From positions 17,460,863-17,524,862 of the forward strand of contig NC_064542.1 in NCBI RefSeq assembly GCF_023856365.1: a stretch of 64,000 nucleotides of DNA, in the 5' to 3' direction. Numbering within the stretch: the stretch's first letter is position 1; each line of letters starts with the position of its first letter. The notes below the pieces were generated by a model. The model was not told the DNA's origin. It ran no database searches and was given only the letters and a program-made list of their open reading frames with translations. This DNA comes from Brienomyrus brachyistius (lineage: Eukaryota > Chordata > Actinopteri > Osteoglossiformes > Mormyridae). Position numbers and translations under genes: made by a program. Shown piece by piece: positions 1 through 12,100 of this stretch.

Positions 1-315
1 ACACACAGACTCCCCCAGGTCCACAGCACCCCCTCTGGTCAGTTTCCTCATCTTGCTAAAGTCCTGGTCAGAGCGCAGGAACAGGAACGTGGGGGTGCCC
101 CCGCTGGTGAGGGGCAGGTCCTGCAGCTGGACATGGGGCTGCACTGGCTGCGTCTCTCCGCCATGTCGCCAGCAGAGGGTGTAGTGCTCAGGCTCAGCCA
201 CAGCGAACTTGGTGGCGCAGAGTTGGGCAAGGGCGTCGCCGCCTTCACCCGCCTTCCACAGTAGTGTCCGCACGGCGCTGTGCTCGCCGTCCTGGAAGAG
301 CACGCGCACGAACCT
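1..315 (-). CDS. rin1: rin1 exon: Ras-association domain (partial, runs off window)
   Basis: This exon encodes RFVRVLFQDGEHSAVRTLLW, ALAQLCATKFAVAEPEHYTL and TPTFLFLRSDQDFSKM, the ubiquitin-like Ras-association domain at the C-terminus of RIN proteins. The LCATKF core is characteristic. The acceptor is gcgcttgcag|AGGTT and the frame is open to position 1, so the end of the protein lies outside the window. Confidence 0.9.
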
Positions 316-3140
316 CTGCAAGCGCGAAACATCAACATGTCAGAACTCTGCTGATCGCGAATCCTGCTCAGTGGTGCCTGTTCTTCCTGGACAGGCCCAC
401 TATCCACACACCTGGGAGACAGATGGGTGCATTCTGAACACAGACGCTTATGCATAGCATGCAAACTAACAAAGGTTGCTCAGAATTAACAGCTGCAGAA
501 AATAACACTGGATGTGTATTTTCATTAAGCAGATTTTTGATTATGGTCTTTTCTGTACTGATACACAAATCACTGTATCAAAAGTCTTGTAGAGACCTTC
601 CCATCAACTATACACACCCAGATACTTATAATAGATCCTTCATTTCACAAGTAGAGCATCTCATTTCAATCGCTAAAATTACTTTATACAATGAAGCAAT
701 TCCTAGATAAAAGAATATATTTGTTTCAAAGCAACTAAAAAACAGCAGATGCCTTTATGTGGACAATTTCTCAAATGAAACTGCAGGCTTTCTGTTTGTG
801 TATTTTGGGTCATTTGGTTTTTTTTAGAAGGTGGTTCAGAGTTCATATGTTCATATGAAGCAACCAGGCTAAGCTGAGCAGCATCATGTCCGCACTGGCT
901 TCTACCAGCTGGACCACAGCTCTCCGTACAGGACTAACCTGAAGGCTCGTCGGCTGCATGGCCCTGACAGCTCTCAGGGACTAACTTGGAGGCCCCCCAG
1001 CCGCTTGGGCCTGATGGCTTGCTGTCCGGGACTAACCTGCAGGCCCCCCAGCCACCTGGACCTGACAGCTCTCTGTCGGGGACTAACTTGGAGGCCCCCC
1101 AGCCGCTTGGGCCTGATGGCTTGCTGTCCGGGACTAACCTGCAGGCCGCCCAGCCACCTGGACCTGACAGCTCTCTGTCGGGGACTAACCTGGAGGTCCC
1201 CCAACCACTAGGGCCTGACAGCTCTCTGTCGGGGACTAACCTGGAGGCCCCCCAACCACTAGGGCCTGACAGCTCTCTGTCGGGGACTAACCTGGTTCTG
1301 CTGGGCTTCCCTCTGATTCTGGGCCTCCTGATTTCGGCGTTGACTCCACTCTCTGAGAGATTCCTGAGCCTCACTGGTCAGTTTGCCTACAGCATTGCCC
1401 CCTGCCTGACTCTGGATAAGGCACAGGCTGGCATAGACACTTGTCAAATAGTACCCTCCTGTGAAAGAAGCAAGACAGAGCAACTTCAACCTGGATCAGA
1501 ATGAGAACCATTCCAGTCTGAATATTAGTTACCATAGTTACTTATAGTAAAATCCCACTGTCCGACTTGTTTTAATTTCAAAGAAGGCCTCTTAAATCAT
1601 ACAATTTGTAAAAATATTTCTCCTGCCAAGCAAATTTACAGTTAACATTATTTGCACAGTTCATAAGCCACCTTAGCAGGCAGACAGGCATTTAATGCAG
1701 CATTGCTTCCCCTCCCCTGTCAAACCCTCTTTGCAGACAGGTGAGCAGTATCTCTTCCCCTCCCTTGTCAAACCCTCTTCGTAGGCAGGCGATCAGTATC
1801 TCTTACCCTCCTCTGTCAGGCGTCCTTTGCAGGTAGGTGATCAGTGTTTCTTACCCTCCCCTGTCAGACCCCCTTTACAGTTAGGTGAGCAAGGTCTCTC
1901 ACCCTCCACTGTCAAACCCTCTTTGCAGGCAGGCGATCAGCGTGTCTTACCCTCCCGTCAGATCCTCTTTGCAGGCAGGCGATGAGCGTCTCACCCTCGC
2001 CTGTCAGACCCCCTTCACAGGCAGGTGATCAGCGTCTCTTACCCTCCCCTGTCAGACCCCCTTCACAGGCAGGTGATCAGCGTCTCTTACCCTCCCTTGT
2101 CAGACCCCCTTTGCAGGCAGGCGATCAGCGTGTCTCACCCTCCCCTGTCAGACCCCCTTCACAGGCAGGTGATCAGCGTCTCTTACCCTCCCCTGTCAGA
2201 CCCCCTTTGCAGGCAGGTGACCAGCATCTCTTACCCTCCCCTGTCAGACCCCCTTCACAGGCAGGTGATCAGCGTCTCTTACCCTCCCCCGTCAGACCCC
2301 CTTTGCAGGCAGGTGACCAGCATCTCTTACCCTCCCCTGTGAGCCAAGTGGGCTCCAGCAGCTCCATCATGTACTCCACCTCTATGTGGAGCTCTGGCAT
2401 GTTGCACTGCACGATAACATAAGACAGGGCTGGGAGGAAGTCCTCAGCCCCAAATCCCTGGTCTGCAGAGGGAACAAGCAGGGGTGGCAATAACTCAAAG
2501 ATCTCTTTGTCCTTTTTCACTCACACAGCTCTGAAATAATTCAAAGAGGCACTCTCACTGCTAGCAACTTTTGGCAAGCAGCTAAAGTCAACTCCAGGTA
2601 AACAACAGTGATGGAAACAGAATTATTCCACTCTAGGTCAGGTAACCCAGAGTTTGAGCTGACTGTATGGGATGGAGACAAGAAATAACCTGGCATTTTC
2701 AGCTTGGCTGTTACATTGAATTCCATTTCTTTACCAGGTTTTTCAACCAGTTTTTATTCTATGCTTGAATGCATTAAAGGAGCTTGTACTGCGAGCATGT
2801 GTTGAGCTGCTGCATGTCATCTGCACTCACCTGAATTGCCCATGGCCTTATAGACACTCTTGCATACTTGCAGCAGCAGCAGAACCTTGTCTATTGGGGA
2901 ATATGCCCGCTGCATGAGCAGCAACTTCTGACGTGCCCTCTCCACTCCGTGGGAGTCCAGTATGCCCACCCGCACCCCAAAGTGTTCCGGCAGGCCCTCC
3001 TGGCTGGCACGCAGACTCTCCACCATCCTCTGGGTGGAGCCGTCCTGGGTGTGTAGAGCTAGCAGAGCCTGGTCCAGCTGGGCCTTCAGGGGCTTCAGAA
3101 CACAGCCAAACATGGCCTTCTCCAGGGCCAAGTCTGCCAC

Positions 3141-3181
<41 letters not shown>

Positions 3182-6100
3182 ACATGTGCGTTCAGTCCAA
3201 CACATTCCTGCACACCTTAAGGCAGTTACTGCATACTTATTCAATACATATGCATATATACAAACACACACACAAGACAATATTTCCATTTCCTTAGCTG
3301 CTTGGCAGAGAAGCACACAAAGGCTTATATCACTGCAGAATACCAACACAGAGACAAAATTCGAACACTTCCAACATTCAAAATTCCAAAGCACACATTC
3401 ACACCAAGGCAAAGAGAAGACCTCAGTGTGTATCATACACAAAAACACACACACAAAATAAAATGATATAGACACTGACACACATAAATACATTTACAAT
3501 GGCTCTTAGGTTTATTAGACTTGTCGGGGGAGAAAGTGGATTACAGATGCATGATGGGAGCGAGTCTTGGCTATGGTTGGGTTATATAGCACACTGAGAA
3601 GTGATCGCTGCTCTCCAGCTAAGCGTGGGACTGTGATATCTTCCCCGATAAGGAGATAAATGCAAATGCCTACACCAACGCAACACTGGACAAATCACTG
3701 AGCAAATGTGTCCACTTGTGAAAGGCTGTGCCTTGCCAGCATCCGCGTACCACCACAGCACGCAGTCCGGGGAACAATTCGTCAGGAGCTGCGCTCATTT
3801 CCAAGGCAAGTCGAAGCTCACTGCCTGTATGTCAGCTAACCCTAAGCTGGGCAAGAGGATTCTTCCTGCAAATCCCAAAGCATTCTTCACCTACATGTAA
3901 TGAGATGAACCGCACTGGATAAAGAACAGCACAGCTCTATAATGTAGTCGTGACTTGAACTTTAACCCATACATGTGTCCCTTGTCAGCTTTCACCGTTT
4001 GCTAACACCTTCACAACCTTGTTTGTCTGGAAGTAAGACTCACTCATGAGGCCCCAGGGGGCCCAGAGTCCCCCCAACCCTGCTGTACCTTTCTCGTTCT
4101 CGGGCACCAGGGTCTCAATAGGGGGCTCCAGCTCCCCGCAGTCCAGCAGGAAGCCCTTGGCCTGGGACAGGAAGAGACGCAGGCCTTGCAGCAGCTCCCT
4201 GGCCGGCAGCAGCACAGCAGAGGGCTTGAGCTCCTCCTGGTGGCGCCGCAGGAAGTCCTGCACCAGTGAGCCGAAGGCTGAGCGCCGGTCCCGGGATAGC
4301 TCCTCCACCAGCTGGGCCACGCGTTTCTCAGGGGCGAAAAGCGACACAAAGGCAGCGCTGGCCCTGCAGAGGGCGGGCGCCACCGGCCGCTCCTCCGCCT
4401 CTTCCAGGCTACTGAAGGAGCTGCTGCTGTCCAGCTCAGAGAGGGAGGGCGCCCGCTGGCGCTCCAAGGCCAGCCCGGCATCTACCATAGCCTCCTCCCC
4501 AGGGACGGGGGGCTCAGCACCCTGGGGAACACCACAGGAAAAACGACTCAAGCCGTTCACCCACACATATGGCCAGTTTAGGTGTATATCGCTGGATTCC
4601 ATTCACAGTGAAATTCTGTACATGGTCTATAGCTTGGGGTGATAAACTGTGTTGGAGATGGACCTGAGCCCTTACCGCAGTATGTGGTATCTGGTAATCA
4701 TCCTCTTCGGAGGTTGGTGAGAGCGCGGGGGTTCTCCTCAGAGGGGGTGCTGCTGTTGTGGCCCTTTTCCTCATGCAGTCTTGGTCCTCTGGGCCACCAG
4801 AGGGTGGCAGACCCACCGGGGGTGAGGTGGAGGTTGGAGACAAACTGCAGGAAGTCTCTGTGGAAACGCGGACCCGCAGGCTGCGCTTGAAGCGGTGGCG
4901 CTTGTGCAGGGCACCACGGCTGGGAGGCTCCTGCAGGAAAAGGGGGTTGATGAAGCACAGTGCCCCCTGGCAGCCCCGGGTACGCTGCATGCACATCTCC
5001 AGGGATGGGCCCGGTCTGTCTTGTGGTGCGGAGCCATCAGCCAGCTGGTCTGTTGAGGGCTGCCCATTATTCAAGTGGGAACTCCAGAACTCTGCAGAGA
5101 GGCAATGATGAAGTGACACCGCTAACTGTTATCATGTGAGATGCGTTACACCCCCACACTGGGGAGGGGGGTGACATTTGGGTGGTATATACCTATCCCC
5201 ATGTGTGAGATGGACTCCAGCTGTCCGTGGGATGAGGCCTTGGCAATGGCTTCTGGGAGCTCCAGGGGGAAGGGTAACACGTCCCTGGAACAGATCACAC
5301 ATTTACTTCTGTGTCCCATCCCACTACATGACGACAACGGCACACAGCTTTGGCGTGTCCCTGAGTCACAGTGGCTCAGCATAGTGAGGATGCTTTGGCA
5401 GGGGGCGCCGGTCCAGCTGGATGGGGGGTGTGGAGCAGTGCTTACCGGCTGATGCAGTAAAAAGCCACGAGGCGGCACAGGTCGGGGAAGCTGATGGCGG
5501 AGCCCTCCAGGGAGAAAGCTGTGGGAAGAGACTGAAGATGAGACCCCGCCACCATGATCCTGCCCTCTGTCACCCAGCCACGCTTCTGACGTGCCTCATT
5601 TACTGAGACTTGACTGGCAGTAGCAGATGGAAGCAAAACAGTACATGTTCTCGTGTAGTTTACTCTAGACTTCCTGAGCGTAAGAGAAGCTGACAGCGAT
5701 GTGCATTAGCACTGAACCCAGGCCTATGCGAGGCAGTTAAACAGCCCATTTATCACAACAATCTATGTTAATGCTGGCACAATTATATGATGCACTGTAT
5801 TAAATTAAAAATATCAAAACTCAAAAAAGATTTCCTTTTTAAAGACCTTTCCCAAATGCCTCCTCAATCAGGCTGAACTAAACTATTATAACACTGCTAA
5901 CAGTCCCCATAACCCTTTGGAAAGTGTGATCACTGCATTCTGAGAATGCATGAATCACACTAAACTTTTGATGCTTGTCACTACAAGTCATTTGGAGTTT
6001 CTACACATATAGAACATATTTTATTTATTTTTTACAGCAGCAGTTTCTCTTAACACTTGCAACACTAGCTAACACATGCTTAAGATATTTTCATTATTTA

Positions 6101-9100
6101 ATTCAAAGAGAAAAAACTTAAAATATCATGTTTTACGTTCTCAGGCGATTGATAGCGTCCGTTTGTCAACAATGCGATACAACAGCAATAAAAATGATCG
6201 GGTCTGAATTTAGAATTGCCACGGGTGTAACAAAAACATTTCAGCCCACAGACCTTCATTAGCGTGCCCATAATATAATAAAATTGACCCTGTCTTTATT
6301 TAGATTATTCTGTTCAAATCTGCATTTCAATAAGTAGACCTTAAAGTGATATAACTTTTTAAATGACTGTATGAGTATCCCGACTGGGGTGGCAGTCATG
6401 TAATATGGGGTTGAGGAGGAAGAAGTGAGGATTAGGCATGTTCAGGCTGGACAGATGAGCAGGGGCGGGATTCGCTCTGGACTGTCGCGGTTCTTATTGG
6501 GTTATGAGAGTTGCAAGGTCATAAACAAACAGAAGCCGACTTCCACTTGTGACAGAGGACAAGGCACAGGTGTCACCCATGGCCACCTGGCAGAGCCCCC
6601 CAGTGCCACACTCATGCCCGCTAGGCTCTCAAAATGTGTTTTCTGCTATGTGTTTTGTGAGATTATTACTTATATAAACTGTAAAGTGTGACCCTGACCC
6701 CACTCGATACTTGTGTCGTACCACTGTACACGCCTTGGCCCTGCTGCACATAGCGGGCTCGATACTTGTGTCTTATAACTGTACACGCCTTGGCCCTGTT
6801 GCACATAGCGGGCTCGATACTTGTGTCTTATAACTGTACACGCCTTGGCCCTGTTGCACATAGCGGGCTCGATACTTGTGTCTTATAACTGTACACGCCT
6901 TGGCCCTGTTGCACATAGCGGGCTCGATACTTGTGTCAGAAAACTAGGCAACCCATGATGACAGAATTTCCATTAGTTACATTTATGGATGTACACCTAC
7001 AGGCAATTTGGTAACTCTAGTTATCAAACTGAGTACCCAGAGGAAACATTACAATGACATGGCGAGAACATGCAAACTCCACACACATGGAGCTATGGGG
7101 GGGAGACTCGAACCCGGGTCCCAGAGGTGCAAAACAACAGTGCTAACCACTGCATCACCCACCCAAATGTGATAACATAATCATTTAAATTACAGCAATA
7201 TCTGTTATTTGCATTTTTTGTGACATGAGGATAGACATAGTTGCCACCCCCAGTTGCAAGTACATAGTAAGCAATGGTGGCAGTTTGTTTTGATCCCAGA
7301 TATCTGATCACCAAAGTCTTGGGTAGATGAAGATGACTAAATGGTGTAGTTGCAACATTCAGTTGGATAAATAAATAAGAAAAACCTAACTTATGTCACT
7401 ATTTCTGGGCTCCTTTCATTGAATATGTAGCAACTTTCCTGTATATGCATGAGCCATTCACACCTGACCACCCCCCCCCCCCCCTTTTATGACGCTGATG
7501 GGGATGTATCTGGATCGCGTTTCACCATTGCGTTGTTCATCTAATTACCAAGCGAATGCGATTTGAATATGTGGAAATGCGGCTATTTAGAATGTGAATA
7601 GTGATCTTCAGGTGAGGGCGGCACTACACACCCCCGATGCAGGTAAAACAAAGAAAGGTGACATGGTTTACTTTTTTGCCGATTTAACCTAATTTTTAAC
7701 CTAACTTTAATATTTCTGACAATTGCTGTTTTGAAAAGAAGACAGATTACGGATTTAGTCAGCATTTTTTTCATGTTTGTACAGTATGATTACAGTGAGT
7801 TATGAATTGAAATACACGACAAAGATACGCAGCATCACCGATGATGCCGTCGACTCCAGAGGGATAAACAAACTTATGCGAAAAATCAAGACTAACCCAA
7901 GTTCAGATCAAGACTAACCAGTGCATTCAGACCATGATTCTGCTTGCTAAAGCTGCCGGACAGGACAAAGGGAAAAAAAAAACAAAAGACTAACCTAAGC
8001 CTGAGGGGTTGAGTAAGGTATAGGCTATCGTAGGCCACAGCAAAAGAGAGAACGGTCAGACTTCTTAAATTTGGTTGATCCATCTGTGAATGTGATGCTC
8101 CCCACCTCTAACCAGTGAATTTTACTGACAGCACCCCACATTATGATGCCAGGAGTAACGCTGGTGTAACCCGGCCTCATGCACACCCACAATGCGACCC
8201 CTATCAAATTCCGCCAAGTGCTGGTGATGCTGTCTTGCAAATTGGATCATATACATACCCATTGCTGGTCTGCACATGTACCTAATTACATTCAACTTGG
8301 ACCATTACTTCTGGGTGCTTAACTTTTTTTGTCATTGAGTATATTCACAGACAGCCATGGAAAAAATTAAGAGAGAACTCTATATTTTTAAACAAATTTG
8401 CATTTTTAAATCCTGACTTAATCGTGGTTCTGCTGGCAGAAGGTTTGTTTTCGGGTTCAAAATTTCTAAGACAGCAGTACTCAAGAACAAGGTGATGCAG
8501 GAGACACTGGGAACGACCAGAAACCAGCCAGGTAAAAGGTGGATGTGACATTCTAATGCTGGAGATGACTGTCAGCTCATCTGACAGTTTCTCATGAATC
8601 GAAGGATGACATCACGTGACCTTCCAAAGGAATGGGAAACATTAAGTGCAGGCAGGTGTGAGGTGCACTGGATAGTAGGATAGTTTGTATCAGGCTCCTA
8701 GAAGCAGGACTGAGGTCTCATAAAGCGGGGAGGAAGCGCTTCATTAATGAGAAACAGGGAAGAACCAGACTGCAGTTTGCAGAAAAATATACATATATTA
8801 TTCACAGACACACACCCATAAATTGAGAAATGACTGAAACAAAAAATTATGCTGTGGTCTCTTAATTTTTCCGCGGCTGTATACAGAGGTGAGACTGAAG
8901 CTTGGGCACTTGTCTTAATTTAATCAGGTTCACCATATCTGCACTTGTTCTTTTAAGAGCCACCACTAACCTGGACTAGGGCTTTGTGACACAATTAAAT
9001 TCCCACACGATAAAGTTCTCCACCATGAATTTCGCTGACTGTCTGCTCAACTGCTACTGATAAAATTTACTGAGCAGGTGGGCTGGCAACATAAAAAAAA

Positions 9101-12100
9101 AAACTATAAACTTTATTTTAGAATATTCAGAAAATCATCTCTCGCCCAACAGTTTGAGAAACACTGACCTGTACAATGTTCCTGGAAGTTTGCAAAAAGA
9201 TCCACAGAATATGTTAAGATGGCAGACGGCTCTGTTCACAAGATGGCGGCTGCAAGCCTTCCCTTTTCACCCTCTGCTGTCCTCTGTCCTTGCAGTTTCA
9301 ATTTTGGGGATGAGGTCTCTGGTCTACCAGGTGTAGATTTTATGAACAGGTAATAAGATGCATCAAAGATCAAATAGAGTCAACAAAGTAATATCAAATA
9401 AAATGAAAATGTTAACAAAGTGTCTTATCTAATTCCTCCTTCTTTTTGCTGTCACTAACTGCCATTGATCTGACACGTTCTTGAGTTATGATGCTGTCAA
9501 GCTCAAGTATCTGAGCTGGCCTTCTCTCTGCGATCACAATGCAGTGCTGCTTCAATTTTTTGAGATTTGTCTCAAAATTTGTTCGCGTTCAGATCTTCAA
9601 TATTACAACATGTCTGCAAAGGTTGAAAAAGATCTGTCATATACTTTTTGAGTTATCATGCTAATGGTATCATGAATCAAAACTGCCTATTTCCATTTTG
9701 AATGCCAAGCAATATTAAGCAATGATCTTACAGGATTATCAAATCCTACATTACATTAGAACAGATGGGTTTATTACAGTGCACATAACTTTCCATAAGA
9801 TGAGAAAGTTGCTCCTATACAGTATTGTGAAAGAGTAAGTACAATAAAACAAAATATAAAAAAAGAGAAGAATTTGACATATTTTGATGGCTTAATTAAT
9901 TTTTATTTGGACAATATTGGTATATAAAGGTACATCCACCCATCCATTTTCTATGAAAAATATGTTTTATGATAATTTGATAAAAACAACAAATGTAATG
10001 TTATTCGGTGAAAAAAAATACATACAGGGGCAGCACAGTGGTTAGCACTGTCACCTCACACCTCTGGGACCTGGGTTTGAGTCTCTGCCTGGGCTCCATG
10101 TATGTGGAGTTTGCATGTTATCCCTGTGTCATTGTGGGATTTAGTCTGGGTCCTCTTGTTTCCCCCCAGTCCAAAAACATGCTGAGGCTGTTTGGAGTTA
10201 CCAAATTGCCCATAGAGAGGTATGTGCGTGCATGCATCTTGTGATGGATTGGCGCCCTGTCCTGGGTTGTTCCCTGCCTTGTGCTTGTACCCTCTGGGAT
10301 AGGCTCTGCCCCCACTGTGACCCTGAACAGGTTAAGTGGGTTAAGAAAATGGATGGATGGAAAAAATGTACACCCCTAGTTTTAATAGCTGCTGTTGGCC
10401 TCATTTGGCAGAAATGTGGTCCTACTACAGTTGCCCCATGTCAGGCTGGCCTACTAAGTTTCCCTATGATGTCGTGCTCGCCTTGATTGCTCTCATTGTA
10501 CCACCCATGTTTTCATCTTTATATGTAAGGATTTACTATTCAATAGTTTGGGGTCACTTAGAAATTTCCTTATTTCCCATGAAAACATGCATGAAATTAG
10601 ATTGATTATGAAATATAGCTAAATACAAAAGAGTCATTGACAAAGTTAGAAAAAATCATTTTGAAATTAAAATAATTGTGTTAGAGCCAGTTTGTACTGC
10701 TCTGTGCAGGAAGTAGTACACAGCATTGTATGAGATCTTCAGTTTCCTGGCAATTTCTCGCATGGAATAGCCTTCATTACTCAGAACAAGAATAGACTGC
10801 TTGATGATTATGGGCCTCTGTACACCTATATAGATATTCCATAAAAAAAACTGCTGTTTCTAGCTATGATAGTCATTTACATTAACAATGTCTACACAGT
10901 ATTACTGATCAATCTGATGTTATTTTAATGGACAAAAAAAAATCAATTTCTAAGTGACCACAAACTTTTGAATGTAGTGTAGGCCCTAGCTTGCCAATCG
11001 TGCATTAATTGTTGTTGTTGGTGGCTGCGTCTTTGTTGTTACCTCTATTGTCTTCTGGACCCATGCTTCTGTGGATTGGCTCGAGTGTTTAAAGGCACTT
11101 TTCCACTGCACCAGATTTCATATTTTGCTACTTCGAGAAATACCATAACTACGGTAATTCAAGGTGTTTCTTTTCCACTGGCGTAAAAACTGGAACCGCC
11201 ACTGAATCACATCACAACACGAGGCAGAGTATTTTGTACTGAATTCATAAAGTAGTTGTAGTATATTATAGGGTTGGGAGATGTGTGACATTAACATTTA
11301 ATGCACATGCAATTATTACATCGCAAGGACTGTGATAGTCAGCTGGGTTGAGATCAGGTTCGTTCATAGTGTTCGGACATTACAGCAGTTCACGTTTCAC
11401 TAAAACATTTTTATGTTGTCACAGGAAACAATGCCACAGCTTGCGGCTTGCCTTTTGGCCCCCTGTCGGAGTTGCCAGAGGTGCACTCGACTCCGCCGAA
11501 AGCAGCAAGCCATAAGATAAAGCGGAAAAGCAGAAGACGGGAAGAGATGCCAGAGGCTGGGGGATTCTTCCGAGGGGCTGTCTCTGTCTCCGCTGCTTGC
11601 CCTGCTGCGTGGCGGGAGGAATACCTCCGAATTCTGGATCCGGCGGTGTTCGCCGCTTCACCGAAGTGGGAGCAGGAAGGCCGCATCGCCACTGTTCCCG
11701 TTGCCGGTGTCAGCCGCTTACCCCTTTTTGGGAATGCACCTGGCCTATAAAGGGGCCTGGTCAATGGAGGATCCCGCAGGTTCCCAAAATCCAGAAAAAG
11801 GCGCCGGCCAAGGTGCAATCTCGCTACGCCTGTCCCTGAGACTCTTGCTCTGCTGCCCATTCTGGCTGTGCCCCCGGGGGTTCCTGCACCGTCCATTCCG
11901 GCTGTGCCCCCGGAGGTTCCTGCACTGCCTGCACCCCCAGTGGTTCCTGCACCGCCGCTGCCGAGGTTCCTGCGCCGCTGCTGCCCACTTCACCCCCCCA
12001 TGGTTCCAGTTTCTGCTTCGCCCCCTGTGGTTCCAATTCCTGCTTTGCCTCCTGTGGTTCCAGTTCCTGCTTCACCCCCCATGGTTCCTGTGCCAGTGGC

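Noticed and set aside
934..1504. Open frames of up to 172 codons on both strands beside the rin1 exon
   Set aside because: They follow the 51-bp array (17 codons per unit). The real exon uses another frame and ends at a donor.
1982..2422. Plus-strand frames of 105 and 146 codons
   Set aside because: Produced by the 48-bp array; antisense to rin1 and made only of repeated SPVRPPSQAGDQ-type units.
10026..10110. tRNA gene candidate from A and B boxes
   Set aside because: The cloverleaf is incomplete and the sequence continues into a SINE body and tail; the other tRNA-like heads in the window are the same.
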